64,000 nucleotides of DNA, from NCBI RefSeq assembly GCF_038050405.1, contig NZ_CP150900.1:2914001-2978000 (forward strand). Direction: 5' to 3'. Below, in pieces: positions 45,641-54,650 of the stretch (the stretch's first letter is position 1; each line of letters begins with the position of its first letter). The stretch is from Paraburkholderia sp. IMGN_8. Its GTDB lineage: Bacteria; Pseudomonadota; Gammaproteobacteria; Burkholderiales; Burkholderiaceae. The position numbers were made by a program, and so were the translations under genes. Below the pieces are notes generated by a model. That model was not told the DNA's origin. It worked only from the letters and a program-made list of their open reading frames with translations, and ran no database searches.

Positions 45641-45874
45641 GCAGTCTAAGTGAACGTTTTTTTGGCGGTAACCCAACCAAACCACCGCCCACCCCAGGAA
45701 AATCTTTAGGCGGGTACGGGATCGAAGCATGGGCGGCTGAGCAAGCCTGCTGCACGCGGCGCTGCTCCAGACAGCAGGAACGCCGGTGACGAAATAAGCG
45801 CGCGCCTAAAGATTTTCCCGGTAGAAAACGTGCATTCCTTGGGTTACCGCCAAAAAAACGTTCGCTTAGACTGC
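45641..45874. repeat. 234-bp symmetric inverted-repeat element between livK and a porin
   Basis: The outer arms, 45641-45675 and 45840-45874, are 35 bp with one mismatch. The inner arms, 45697-45712 and 45803-45818, are 16 bp and perfect. Both share the same axis (45757.5), so no indels have accumulated. A third pair, CCTGCTG/CAGCAGG (45746-45752 and 45772-45778), is near the centre. Each outer arm, read outward, contains TTACCG, 17 bases, TAGACT, a possible sigma-70-type promoter towards livK and towards the porin. It may be a mobile miniature element or a duplicated promoter; no clear target-site duplication is visible. Confidence 0.8.
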
Positions 45875-46066
45875 CCCTCGTCGTTCGGACACCCCGTGGC
45901 ACTGCCGGTGCTGCCGCGGGTGAAAGTTTCAGTCTGAATCTTCTTCAATAAGCATTGCTTACTGTCTTGCGGAAAAACCTTGCATTTGCCGGCGTCGCCT
46001 TCGGCGGCTGCCTCACCTAAAACAACGAGACACGTAGCGGACTTTTACTCCAGGGGAATAAACAGT

Positions 46067-47161
46067 ATGGCCAAGCGAATCATTCTCACGTCGGCGTTGA
46101 TGTTGTGCGCAGCGCCGGTCTTTGCTCAATCGAGCGTCACCCTGTACGGCCGGATCGACACATCGATCGAATATTCGAACTTCGGGCCCAATCACGTGGT
46201 CCACATGGGCAGCGGCGATATCGCTGCCACCTCGTGGGGACTTAAAGGAGTCGAGGATCTGGGCGGCGGGCTGCGCGCCATCTTCAAGCTCGAGAATGGC
46301 TTCAATTCCTTTAACGGCGCAGCGGGTCAGAACGGCGCGCTGTTCGGCCGTGAAGCCTGGGTCGGCCTCGCGGGGTCGTTCGGCGCGTTTCAGGCCGGCG
46401 TCAACTACACGCCGATTCACACGATTCTCGTCACGTATTCGCTGCCCGCCTACGGTGCGGGTCTGGGCTGGGGCAATGCGGCCGACAACTTCGTCTATGG
46501 CCCGTCGCTGCGCGTGAGCAACTCGGTGCGCTATGTGTCGCCGCGCATGGGCGGATTCCTGGCGCGTGCGCTAGTCGCACGGGGCAACAACGGCTCGTCG
46601 AACAACGCGCCGGCGTCGCTGGGCGACACCTACAGCGGCGGCGTCAACTACGTGTACAACAATTTGTCAGTAGATATCGGCTACCAGTTGCAACGCTTCA
46701 GCCCGGTCACGACGCTCACGGCAAGCAGCCCGGTGGAGGGCGGTAATTACGCGCTTGCCGGCGTGTCGTATAACTTCGGCTTCGTGAAGCCGGCCTTCGT
46801 TTATGTACGGCATCGCGGCGGCCAGGACGTCGCCAGTATGGCTGGCTCGACTTATGCGAATCCGCATTCCGACTTTTTCGAAGCGAGTGCACAAGTGCCG
46901 ATCAGCGTCGGCAAACTGCTGCTCAGCTACGGCCACTATCGCAAGATCGCCAATAGCGACGGCAACGCCGATTCGTTCGGCATCCGTTACGACTATCCGT
47001 TGTCGAAGCGCACCATCGTGTATGCGGGCGCCGCCGAAGTGCGCAACGGCGACGCCGCCGCCTTCTCCCTGAACAATGCGGGCGGCCCCGCCGCGCTCGC
47101 CGCACCCAAGCCGGGCCAGAATTCGAACTCGGTCGTGGTCGGCATGTTGCACATGTTCTAG
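46067..47161 (+). CDS. Gram-negative trimeric porin (OmpC/Burkholderia porin family)
   Basis: The ATG at 46067 follows CAGGGGAA and starts a signal peptide ending AAPVFAQ. The 364-residue precursor shows the beta-barrel porin pattern of Burkholderiales: SSVTLYGRIDTSIEYSN, TSWGLKGVEDLGGGLRAIFK, and a C-terminus ending in Phe (VVVGMLHMF), needed for outer-membrane insertion. Porins of this group form general or substrate-selective pores. It is divergent from livK across the symmetric repeat element, so a shared substrate or regulation is plausible. The FixJ-type regulator gene follows 106 bp downstream on the same strand. Confidence 0.93.
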   Translation: MAKRIILTSALMLCAAPVFAQSSVTLYGRIDTSIEYSNFGPNHVVHMGSGDIAATSWGLKGVEDLGGGLRAIFKLENGFNSFNGAAGQNGALFGREAWVGLAGSFGAFQAGVNYTPIHTILVTYSLPAYGAGLGWGNAADNFVYGPSLRVSNSVRYVSPRMGGFLARALVARGNNGSSNNAPASLGDTYSGGVNYVYNNLSVDIGYQLQRFSPVTTLTASSPVEGGNYALAGVSYNFGFVKPAFVYVRHRGGQDVASMAGSTYANPHSDFFEASAQVPISVGKLLLSYGHYRKIANSDGNADSFGIRYDYPLSKRTIVYAGAAEVRNGDAAAFSLNNAGGPAALAAPKPGQNSNSVVVGMLHMF

Positions 47162-47267
47162 GCGCGGATTCGTTTACCGCAATTTTTTGAACCGCTACGA
47201 TGACAGCTGACCGGCTCGATATTTCCGGGCGGCCAGCTCTTCTCACAGCAGCGAGCCGAAGCACGTC

Positions 47268-47912
47268 ATGGACGCACCCACCCAGTCCCCCATTGTGTAC
47301 GTCGTCGATGACGATGAGGACATGCGTACGTCGCTTTCCTGGCTGCTCGCCTCGGTGAAGATTCAGGCCCGCTGCTTTCGGGGCCCGGTGGAGTTCCTCG
47401 AACAATTCGATCCCAGCGTGCCGGGCTGCATGGTGCTGGATGTGCGCATGCCTGGCGTCAGCGGCTTCGACCTGCAAGCTGAACTCAACCGCCAAGGTGT
47501 CTCGCTGCCGATCATTTTCGTGTCGGGTCACGGCGATATCCCGATGTCGGTACGCGCGCTGCAAAACGGCGCGATCGATTTTGTCGAAAAACCGTATAAC
47601 TCGCAGCAGATGCTCGAACGGATCCAGAAAGCGATGCGCGTCGCGAGCGAAACGCATCGGGCGAATCAGCACCGCCAGGCGATGATCCAGCGCATCCGCG
47701 CGCTCACGCCGCGTGAGCAGGAAGTGCTGAACGGCGTGATCGAAGGAAAGGCAAGCAAGCTGATTGCGCGTGAACTGGGTATCAGCGCGAAAACCGTCGA
47801 CGTCTATCGCGCGAGCATCAAGGAGAAACTCGGCGCGACGTCCATTGCAAGCCTGCTCAAGGACGTAATCGAAGCGCGGCACGCGATGGCCGCGCATCAC
47901 CCGCACGAGTAG
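47268..47912 (+). CDS. FixJ/NodW-family response regulator
   Basis: The 214-residue protein has an N-terminal receiver with the acidic pocket DDDED near residues 14-18, phospho-acceptor Asp58 in MVLDVRMPG, and Lys near 108 in VEKPYNS. The C-terminal LuxR-type helix-turn-helix (about 150-205) contains LTPREQEVLNGVIEG and ISAKTVDVYRASIKEKLG. This is the FixJ family layout. The matching PAS histidine kinase lies in the opposite orientation at 48295-49794. The porin upstream is a possible target, by position only. Confidence 0.93.
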   Translation: MDAPTQSPIVYVVDDDEDMRTSLSWLLASVKIQARCFRGPVEFLEQFDPSVPGCMVLDVRMPGVSGFDLQAELNRQGVSLPIIFVSGHGDIPMSVRALQNGAIDFVEKPYNSQQMLERIQKAMRVASETHRANQHRQAMIQRIRALTPREQEVLNGVIEGKASKLIARELGISAKTVDVYRASIKEKLGATSIASLLKDVIEARHAMAAHHPHE

Positions 47913-47919
47913 GCTTCAA

Positions 47920-47940
47920 AGGCCGGCTCTCCGCCGGCCT
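47920..47940. terminator. Hairpin after the FixJ-type regulator
   Basis: AGGCCGGC-TCTCC-GCCGGCCT is a perfect 8-bp stem starting 8 bases after the stop, followed by CTCATTT. A probable intrinsic terminator for the convergent pair of transcripts, although the T-run is weak. Confidence 0.6.
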
Positions 47941-47963
47941 CTCATTTGGCACTCTACCAACCA

Positions 47964-48230
47964 TTACGCAGCGCGCAGAAATTTCGGCCCCAATGCGTCG
48001 ATCGAGGGACACCCGAGTTGCCCCAGCGTACGGTCGATTTCACGCGCCTTCGGCACGAAGCGCCAGCGTTCGAACGCGCTCCGGTTGGCCCGCATCGTCA
48101 CCTCGTCATCCGCGCCGCCGCCCAGGTATTCGAACGCGAAATTCGGCAGCCGGCGCCGGGCCAGCAGCCGGAGTCCGTCGACATTGCAGGCACGGTAAAA
48201 TTGAGCCGGACTGGAAAGATGTCTTTTCAT
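47964..48230 (-). pseudogene. N-terminal remnant of an FMN-dependent alpha-hydroxy acid dehydrogenase
   Basis: The 88-residue frame from ATG 48230 contains NVDGLRLLARRRLPNFAFEY-like sequence followed by GGADDEVTMRANRSAFERWR and FVPK, the N-terminal start of the lactate/mandelate/glycolate dehydrogenase family. The normal protein is about 380 residues, with the FMN barrel and active-site residues; everything after about residue 65 is missing and the last residues do not match. It lies between the regulator and the kinase. A past deletion in this locus is likely. The enzyme family hints that the two-component pair may once have controlled a hydroxy-acid pathway. Confidence 0.7.
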
Positions 48231-48294
48231 CGGTGTTGGAGGTATGGATGAGGTGCAGCGGAGGTGCCACGGAGATGCCGCGGTTGACTGCGCC

Positions 48295-49794
48295 TCAGTC
48301 ATCCCGCTCCTGCAGCGGCAGCGAAAAGCAGAACGACGTCCCCCGGCCCGGATTGGCTTCGGCCCAGACGTCGCCGCCGTGCCGGGAAACGATGTTCTTG
48401 CAGAGCGAAAGCCCGATGCCGTTGCCCCCGAGCTTCGACGTGAAGAAACCGTCGAATACCTTCTCATGCTGGCCGAGATCGATTCCGACGCCGGTGTCCG
48501 ACACGCGTAGCACCGCCCGGCCGCGCTCGGAACACGTTCTGATGGTCAGGAAACGTAACGTCTCGGACACGTCGAGCATGGCCTCGACCGCATTGAATGC
48601 GAAATTGAGGATCACCTGTCCGATCAGGACTTTTTCGCAGCGAACCCATAACGGCTGATCGCCCAGTGCGAATTCGAATGGCACGCCGGCCTCGCGCGCT
48701 TTCAGCGCGATGAAATACTCGACATCGTGCACGATGGCGTTCAGGTCGATCGCCTCCTCGACCTGCTCGAGTTTCACCACGTAATCACGCACGCTCTTGA
48801 TGATGACCGACGCGCGCTCGACCTGTTTGAGCACGCTGTCCAGCCCCCACATCACGTCTTCCGGCGTACCGGGCGACGCGTTGAGCCGCATCATGCCGCC
48901 TTCGAGAAAATTACGCGCCGACGCGAGCGGCTGGCTGAGTTCGTGCGAAAGCGTCATGGCCATTTCGCCCATCGCGTTGTAGCGCGCGAGGTACTCGAGC
49001 TTTCGCTCGCTGACGCGGCGCATTTCCTCGGCCTCGACTTGCGGCGTCACGTCGCGAAAATGCAGCAGGATGCCGCTCAGATCGTCTTCCAGCTCGACAT
49101 GGCGGCAGAACGCGTCATGCCAGCGCAGCGATCCGTCGCCATTGCGGATCCGGTAACGAAACGAAGTCGGCTCGTGGCGCAGCTCAGCCTGGGCGAGCTG
49201 CGCGAGCACGACCTGCCGCGACGCGCCATCGCATAACGCGGTGAAATTCATCAGTGTCGAAACATCTGCCTGCAGGCCCAGCAGCCGGCACGACGACTCG
49301 CTCAGATATTTGATTTCGCCGCTTGCCGACAGCACCGCGATGCCTTCGCTCAGGTCATGCATGAATTCCCTGAGGCGGGTCTCGAATCGCTTCAGATCTT
49401 TCTTGATCCGTTCCTCGGCGGCAATGTCCCTGAACTGAACCATCAGCACGTCGCGATCGTGCAGCTTGACGCGTGTCGCTACCGCTTCGGAGAGGATTTC
49501 CGTGCCGTCTTTCGCGCGATAGCACCATTCGATGATGCTCTCGCCGTTCGCCACCGCGTCCTTCAACCACTGCAAACCGATCTCGTGCCGATACTTCTCC
49601 GCTTTGCGGGTCATATCAGGGGCTTTCAGCGGCAGCAATTCTTCGACGGTGAAGCCCAGCGCGTTGCATGCCGCGGCGTTGGCCCAAAGAATGGCCTTGG
49701 TTTCTGCGTCATGCAGGATGATGCACGTCTTCAGCGATTGAAGAAGCGCAAGGCGATCGGCATCCAACAGTTCGAATACGGGGGACGTTTCCAT
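48295..49794 (-). CDS. PAS-domain sensor histidine kinase (FixL-like)
   Basis: The 499-residue soluble kinase has two PAS domains (about 15-135 and 142-260), the second followed by a typical PAC segment (YRIRNGDGSLRWHDAFCRHV). The phospho-acceptor His is near 284 in MAMTLSHELSQPLASARNFL, the FixL-type H-box. ATPase boxes are NFAFNAVEAML, VSDTGVGIDL and NGIGLSLCKNIVSRHGG. No membrane helix is predicted, so it senses a cytoplasmic signal; the PAS domains lack an obvious haem-binding His motif, but that cannot be settled by eye. The FixJ-type regulator at 47268-47912 is the likely partner. Confidence 0.9.
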   Translation of the reverse strand: METSPVFELLDADRLALLQSLKTCIILHDAETKAILWANAAACNALGFTVEELLPLKAPDMTRKAEKYRHEIGLQWLKDAVANGESIIEWCYRAKDGTEILSEAVATRVKLHDRDVLMVQFRDIAAEERIKKDLKRFETRLREFMHDLSEGIAVLSASGEIKYLSESSCRLLGLQADVSTLMNFTALCDGASRQVVLAQLAQAELRHEPTSFRYRIRNGDGSLRWHDAFCRHVELEDDLSGILLHFRDVTPQVEAEEMRRVSERKLEYLARYNAMGEMAMTLSHELSQPLASARNFLEGGMMRLNASPGTPEDVMWGLDSVLKQVERASVIIKSVRDYVVKLEQVEEAIDLNAIVHDVEYFIALKAREAGVPFEFALGDQPLWVRCEKVLIGQVILNFAFNAVEAMLDVSETLRFLTIRTCSERGRAVLRVSDTGVGIDLGQHEKVFDGFFTSKLGGNGIGLSLCKNIVSRHGGDVWAEANPGRGTSFCFSLPLQERDD

Positions 49795-49981
49795 TCGTTC
49801 AGGCCCAGCGACGAAGTGTAACGGCCGTGCAAAAAGGCCTGAACGCAGCTTAACGCATCGTCGATATGGGTTCCTAGGGTCGAAATGGAGCGTGCGGCTA
49901 AAGGTTTCTTTAGTCGACCGTCGGCCCTCGGCCGAGGTTCATTAGATCAGTTATGAGAATCGCGCCCCGCCCGCGCCAAAC

Positions 49982-51379
49982 TCAATCCTCAATCCGCTCC
50001 AGGCCCTCCGCGCTCCGATCCGCTGTCCCCGCCCATGCCCCTGCCGCCAGGCCAAGCTGCGCAACCTCTTGCGCCGTCAGCGGCTGCAAGCGCGCGCAGA
50101 TGGTATCGATCTCATCCCATGCGCCCCGCTCCAGCGCTTCAACCGCTTTCAGCAACACCCCCAGCACGCCCTCGCGATGCAAAATCGCCGCCTGGATCGG
50201 CCGCGACAGCGTCAGCACGTTCAACGTGCTCTCGAGCGAGCCGCCAAACACCGCATCGACAAACGAAAACACGCCGGTCAGAAACGCCGCGTCGGCTTCG
50301 TCACGCCCGGCTTCGGGCAAGCGCGCGATCGCCAGTTCCATGAAACGCGCGCGGGTCGCCGCCAGTTGCAGCAACGGATCGTCTTCCAGCGCGACCTTGC
50401 GCCCGTCCGCGTATAGCAGCAACTGCGTCCAGCGGGCGATCCGATCGGTGCCGGTCGCGTTGATCGCTTCGCGCAGGGTCGTCACCTTGTGGCCGACCGC
50501 CAGCCCGCTCGAATTCGCGAGCTTCATCAGATGCATCACCAGCACCGGGTTCAGCTTGAGTTCGGCTTCGAGTTGCGCGACGGTCGGCTCGCCCGCCAGC
50601 AGTTGCAGCAGATTCAGCAATGCGTGCCGTGGCGCGCTGACACGCCGCGTCATCGAGGTCTGGGGACGCGCGAAGAAGTAGCCCTGGAAACGGTCGAAGC
50701 CCAACCCATGCGCCGTTTCGAAATCGGCCGGCGCATCGATGCCCGCTGCGATCAACAGCTTGCCCGCGGACTTGAGTACGCTGCTCAGCTTGGGCAGCAG
50801 CGCGCCCGAGGCGCGCGTGAAATCGATCTTGACGACATCCGCGTAGGGCAGGAGCCGCGCGAACGCCTCGTTGGGCTGGGTCACTTCATCGAGCACGAAG
50901 CGATAGCGCCGCCCATGCAGCTGAACGATCCGCGCGATCAACGCCTCGTCGACTTCGAGCGCAGACGACAGTTCGAACATGAAGCGGTCAGTAGGCAGGT
51001 GCATGATCGAGTCGTCGAACAGCATGTCGCGGCTCACGTCCACGTAGGCGGGATGCCCAGTGAGCGCGCCGCGCACGTTGCTCTGGAGCAGACCGCGAAT
51101 GACGGCTCGCGCCACCTGTTGCGCCGGCTCGGGCTCGCGACCCGGCAAGGCGTCGGCGTTCGCGTTTGCGTTCGAGCCCGCACCGGCGGCGCCGGCCGCT
51201 GCCGCGCTCGAGTCGGCGGCCGGCAGATCCGGCGCACGCACCTTGATCTCATAGCCGCATAGCATGCCGTCCCGATTCAGGATCGGCTGACGGGCAAAAC
51301 TGGCGTTCAATTGCGCGTCGTCTGCGCCATCCGGCGCAACACCCGTCCGGCGCGAATTCTCGATTGCGATGGTGGTCAT
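49982..51379 (-). CDS. Second EAL-HDOD signalling protein, strongly degenerate EAL
   Basis: I took the ATG at 51379 (MTTIAIENSRRTG), with a GGGGATCGGA upstream; the longer frame to 51448 adds 23 residues. The 465-residue product has the same EAL-HDOD layout as the protein at 34343-35692 and shares FDRFQGYFFARP, LEAELKLNPVLVMHLMKLAN and TRARFMELA. Its EAL site is further decayed: the EAL signature reads EIK, and the late catalytic Glu region reads AAGIDAP instead of AEGVET. It is most likely an inactive c-di-GMP binding or protein-interaction module. A Gly/Ala/Asn-rich stretch near 60-85 separates the first EAL strands. Confidence 0.83.
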   Translation of the reverse strand: MTTIAIENSRRTGVAPDGADDAQLNASFARQPILNRDGMLCGYEIKVRAPDLPAADSSAAAAGAAGAGSNANANADALPGREPEPAQQVARAVIRGLLQSNVRGALTGHPAYVDVSRDMLFDDSIMHLPTDRFMFELSSALEVDEALIARIVQLHGRRYRFVLDEVTQPNEAFARLLPYADVVKIDFTRASGALLPKLSSVLKSAGKLLIAAGIDAPADFETAHGLGFDRFQGYFFARPQTSMTRRVSAPRHALLNLLQLLAGEPTVAQLEAELKLNPVLVMHLMKLANSSGLAVGHKVTTLREAINATGTDRIARWTQLLLYADGRKVALEDDPLLQLAATRARFMELAIARLPEAGRDEADAAFLTGVFSFVDAVFGGSLESTLNVLTLSRPIQAAILHREGVLGVLLKAVEALERGAWDEIDTICARLQPLTAQEVAQLGLAAGAWAGTADRSAEGLERIED

Positions 51380-51659
51380 TCCGATCCCCGCTGAGCGCCG
51401 CCCTGGCGCTTGCTGCTGTATTTTGATTTCCGCTGACGGCGCGCCCAAATTTCCGAGGCTCGCGGCACCGCGCGGCGCCGGCTACGGGCGCCCGGCGATT
51501 TTAGCTCAGGCCGCCGCGCGCGGACACGGCGATGCAGCAATATCTCGAAATAATTGCGTGCCGGCCTCGCTGAAAGCCGGGAAGGAATCGACGATACTGT
51601 TGTGCAATGCAAAAGCGTTCCACCTGTGCTACCCCGGTCTTTAACCACCAAGGAAAACC

Positions 51660-52397
51660 ATGGACGTCAAAAGCGTGCTTTCAAATGCCTTCGCGATGCC
51701 GATCACGAGCCCGGCGTTTCCGATGGGCCCGTATCGGTTCACCGATCGGGAATTTCTGATCATCACCTACCGCACCGATCCGGACAAACTGCGGGCCGTC
51801 GTGCCCGAGCCGCTGGAAATCGGCGAGCCATTGGTACATTACGAATTCATTCGCATGCCGGATTCGACCGGTTTCGGCGACTACACGGAAAGCGGCCAGG
51901 TGATTCCGGTGTCGTACAACGGTGTTGCGGGTGGCTACACGCTGGCGATGTATCTGGACGACCACCCGCCCATTGCCGGTGGCCGCGAGTTGTGGGGGTT
52001 TCCGAAGAAGCTCGCCAAGCCGGTGCTCGAGGTACACACGGACACGCTGGTCGGCACGCTCGACTACGGCCCGGTGCGCATCGCCACCGGCACAATGGGC
52101 TACAAGCATCGGCAGCTCAATCTGGCGCAGCAGAAAAAACGCCTGGAAGCGCCGAACTTCCTGTTGAAGGTGATTCCGCACGTGGACGGCACGCCGCGCA
52201 TTTGCGAACTGGTGCGCTACTACCTGCAAGACATCGACCTGAAAGGCGCATGGACCGGCCCGGCCGCGCTCGAACTGGCGCCGCACGCACTGGCGCCGGT
52301 CGCCGAATTGCCGGTGCTCGAAGTCGTCGAGGCGCGGCATCTGATTGCCGACCTGACGCTCGGCCTTGGCGAAGTCGTGTTCGATTATCTGAGGTAG
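51660..52397 (+). CDS. adc: Acetoacetate decarboxylase
   Basis: The enzyme converts acetoacetate to acetone and CO2 through a Schiff base. The 245-residue protein matches the family length. The catalytic Lys pair is in [12 protein letters not shown] at residues 116-117, corresponding to Lys115/Lys116 of the clostridial enzyme, and other conserved segments are [27 protein letters not shown] and [20 protein letters not shown]. No CoA-transferase or thiolase gene is adjacent, so it is a single-gene unit here. A strong terminator follows. In Burkholderiales such genes are often tied to polyhydroxybutyrate or acetoacetate turnover, an inference. Confidence 0.94.
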   Translation: MDVKSVLSNAFAMPITSPAFPMGPYRFTDREFLIITYRTDPDKLRAVVPEPLEIGEPLVHYEFIRMPDSTGFGDYTESGQVIPVSYNGVAGGYTLAMYLDDHPPIAGGRELWGFPKKLAKPVLEVHTDTLVGTLDYGPVRIATGTMGYKHRQLNLAQQKKRLEAPNFLLKVIPHVDGTPRICELVRYYLQDIDLKGAWTGPAALELAPHALAPVAELPVLEVVEARHLIADLTLGLGEVVFDYLR

Positions 52398-52446
52398 TTT
52401 TAGCCGGCGACGCATTCGGCATGGCAGCGTGCCGAGCCATCCGGAC

Positions 52447-52470
52447 AACGGCCGCAAGCGGCCGTTTTTT
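52447..52470 (+). terminator. Intrinsic terminator of adc
   Basis: CGGCCGC-AA-GCGGCCG (52449-52464) is followed by six T residues, about 50 bases after the adc stop. A textbook rho-independent terminator on the plus strand. Confidence 0.85.
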
Positions 52471-52506
52471 ATTTACTTGGCCAAACAGATCAGATGACAG
52501 CCGAAA

Positions 52507-52538
52507 TGCAAACCGGCCGCGCAGGCGGCCGGTTTGCA
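52507..52538. terminator. Bidirectional hairpin terminator between adc and the binding-protein gene
   Basis: TGCAAACCGGCCGC (52507-52520) and GCGGCCGGTTTGCA (52525-52538) form a perfect 14-bp stem with a four-base loop. It lies 26 bases past the binding-protein stop on the minus strand and could end transcripts from both sides. Confidence 0.7.
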
Positions 52539-52563
52539 TACAGCGGATAACGCAACCAACGAT

Positions 52564-53358
52564 TTACTTCAACACGACCTTCACGTCGAAGTACTTCGCG
52601 GCGAAGCGGTCAATCGTGCCGTCCGCCTTCAGTTCCTTGAGCGCCTGATTCAGCGCATCCTTCAGTGCCTTGTCGCCCTTGCGGATGCCATAGCCCACGC
52701 CCGCGCCGAGCAGTTTTTCGTCGGAGACGGCCGGACCGGCGAATTCAAAGCCGGCGCCTTGCGGCTTCTTCAGAAAGCCCTTCGACGCAGCTTCCGCGTC
52801 CTGGAACGCGGCATCGAGGCGGCCCGATGCGAGGTCGGCGTAGATCTGGTCCTGCGTCTGATACGGCACGACGTCGACGCCGGCCGGCGCCCAGCGCGCC
52901 TTCGCGTAGGCTTCCTGAATCGTGCCTTGCAGCACGCCGACGTGCTTGCCCTTGAGCGAAGCCGGCGTCGGCAGCAGGCCGCTGCCCTTCTTCGCAATCA
53001 TCTGATTCGGGATCGTGTAGATCGGATCGGTGAAGTCGACCGCCTGACGGCGCTGCTCGGTGATCGTCATGTCCGAGTTGATCGCGTTGAACTTGCGTGC
53101 CTGCAGTGCCGGAATCAGGCCGTCGAACGAATTCTCGACCCACACGCATTTCGCCTTAAGCTTCGCGCACACGGCGTTACCAACATCGATATCGAAACCT
53201 TGCAGCTCGCCGGACGCCGACTTCGATTCGAAGGGCGCGTACGACGCCTCGACGCCGAAGCGCACTTCCTTGATATCCGCTGCCGACGCGGCGCCTGCCG
53301 CCACCGTTGCCGCCGCGAACAGCGCGAGCGCAGCCGTGTTTCGCCAATTCATCTTCAT
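52564..53358 (-). CDS. Periplasmic basic amino acid-binding protein (ArgT/HisJ type)
   Basis: The ATG at 53358 gives MKMNWRNTAALALFAAATVA with a signal peptide cut near ASA. The 264-residue protein is a type II periplasmic binding protein of the lysine/arginine/ornithine/histidine group: EVRFGVEASYAPFESKSASG, GFDIDVGNAVCAKLKAKCVW, PALQARKFNAINSDMTIT and FTDPIYTIPNQM carry the ligand-contact residues. No ABC permease or ATPase genes are next to it, so it is an orphan receptor that probably uses a transporter encoded elsewhere. A candidate partner is the arginine-type ATPase at the window end, 10 kb away. Confidence 0.9.
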   Translation of the reverse strand: MKMNWRNTAALALFAAATVAAGAASAADIKEVRFGVEASYAPFESKSASGELQGFDIDVGNAVCAKLKAKCVWVENSFDGLIPALQARKFNAINSDMTITEQRRQAVDFTDPIYTIPNQMIAKKGSGLLPTPASLKGKHVGVLQGTIQEAYAKARWAPAGVDVVPYQTQDQIYADLASGRLDAAFQDAEAASKGFLKKPQGAGFEFAGPAVSDEKLLGAGVGYGIRKGDKALKDALNQALKELKADGTIDRFAAKYFDVKVVLK

Positions 53359-53615
53359 TACGGGTGTTCCTCTACGGTATTGAATAAGACGGAGCCGAAT
53401 CCGGCAGGCATGATTGCCGCGCCAAAATTGCGATTCAAACTCGTGCGGCCGGTGTGGTGCAGCGCAACAGCCGCGAGGGCGCGATTGTACAGGCTTCGCA
53501 GCGCATGCCTGGCGGGTGCGCGCGCGTGTGCCTCGTTCGGCGAAGCCGGCACGGCGCACATAAAGGTGCAATTTCGTGTCGCGTTCAGGCAAACAAACCA
53601 GCGTCCAGATGCGCG

Positions 53616-54524
53616 TCAGACCGCGCCGTCACTGGCCGCGACATCGCCGCCGAGCCGCTGCGACAGATGCGTATAGACCGCCGCGACATGCGGCAAATGA
53701 CGCGATTCCGGATGCGCGAGCACCCAGACCTGCGATTCGGCTTCGTCGAGCGGCGAGGTCAATTGCACGAGATCGTCGCGGCCGCGCGCGAGGAAGGTCG
53801 GAAAGATACCGACGCCGAAGCCACGCACCACCAGTTCGAACACCGCCATCACGCTATTGGTCCTGTAGCGCGGCTCGACAGTCGGGCAATGGCGCTTGCG
53901 CCACAGGACCGACGGATGATCGCCGAGCGAGCTGTCCGGCGCCGCCCAGTCGCAGCGTGACAGCGCATCGGCATCGCTCGCGTGGATGCCACTCCCCTTC
54001 GCGGCAAACACCGCGATACGCAGCGGGCCCACATGTTTGCCGACCAGATGATCCGGCGCGCGGCGCGTGGCGCGCACGGCGATATCGGCATCGCGTTTGG
54101 TCAGGCTCGCAAGGCTGTTGGTGGCGCTCAGCTCGAACGACAACGCGGGGTGCAACGCCGCGAAATCGTGCAGTGCGGGCAGCACAAGGCCGTACAGCAC
54201 GGTATCGGTGGTCGTCACGTGAACATTGCCGGACACGCGGTCGCTGCTCGCCTGCACCGTCGAGCGCGCCGCCGCCAGTTCGCTTTCGATGCGCTCGGCG
54301 TGGCGCGCCAGTTGTGCGCCGAGCGGCGTCGCGCGATAACCGCTGCGCGAGCGTTCGAACAGACGCTGCCCGAGTCCGCGTTCGATCCGCTGCACGGCGC
54401 GAAAAATCGTCGATGCGTCGATGCCCAGGCGCTGCGCCGCTTCCGCCAGCGTGCCGGCACGCACCAGCGCAAGGATGGTCTGGGTATCCGCCGAAGTCAG
54501 TTCGTATTGCGTTTTTGCATGCAT
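53616..54524 (-). CDS. LysR-family transcriptional regulator
   Basis: The ATG at 54524 gives MHAKTQYELTSADTQTILAL, with the helix-turn-helix at about residues 15-70 (AEAAQRLGIDASTIFRAVQR). A longer upstream frame has no family match. The 302-residue product has the LysR effector domain from about residue 88: NVHVTTTDTVLYGLVLPALH and DADIAVRATRRAPDHLVGK. LysR proteins are usually divergent from their targets, and here the divergent gene, 126 bp away, is a glutathione S-transferase. That gene is the natural candidate target. No inducer can be inferred. Confidence 0.9.
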   Translation of the reverse strand: MHAKTQYELTSADTQTILALVRAGTLAEAAQRLGIDASTIFRAVQRIERGLGQRLFERSRSGYRATPLGAQLARHAERIESELAAARSTVQASSDRVSGNVHVTTTDTVLYGLVLPALHDFAALHPALSFELSATNSLASLTKRDADIAVRATRRAPDHLVGKHVGPLRIAVFAAKGSGIHASDADALSRCDWAAPDSSLGDHPSVLWRKRHCPTVEPRYRTNSVMAVFELVVRGFGVGIFPTFLARGRDDLVQLTSPLDEAESQVWVLAHPESRHLPHVAAVYTHLSQRLGGDVAASDGAV

Positions 54525-54650
54525 GGTTTGGCAAGCCGCCTGTTTAATCGGAACGCGATCCGGGCTACTTTTACCACATCGACTTGTCGGCCGACGAGCC
54601 TTGCCACCGGCACCTGCCGGGATTTCACTCTCGTTTATAGCGGTGACACC

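Noticed and set aside
45803-45830. Sigma-28 promoter in the repeat arm (CTAAAGATTTTCC)
   Set aside because: The -35-like TAAAGATT is present, but no CGATA/CGTTA-like -10 follows at the required spacing.
49898-49913. CTAAAG-GTTT-CTTTAG dyad upstream of the PAS kinase as a regulator binding site
   Set aside because: The 6-bp perfect dyad is short, has no second copy near the regulator or porin genes, and could be chance.
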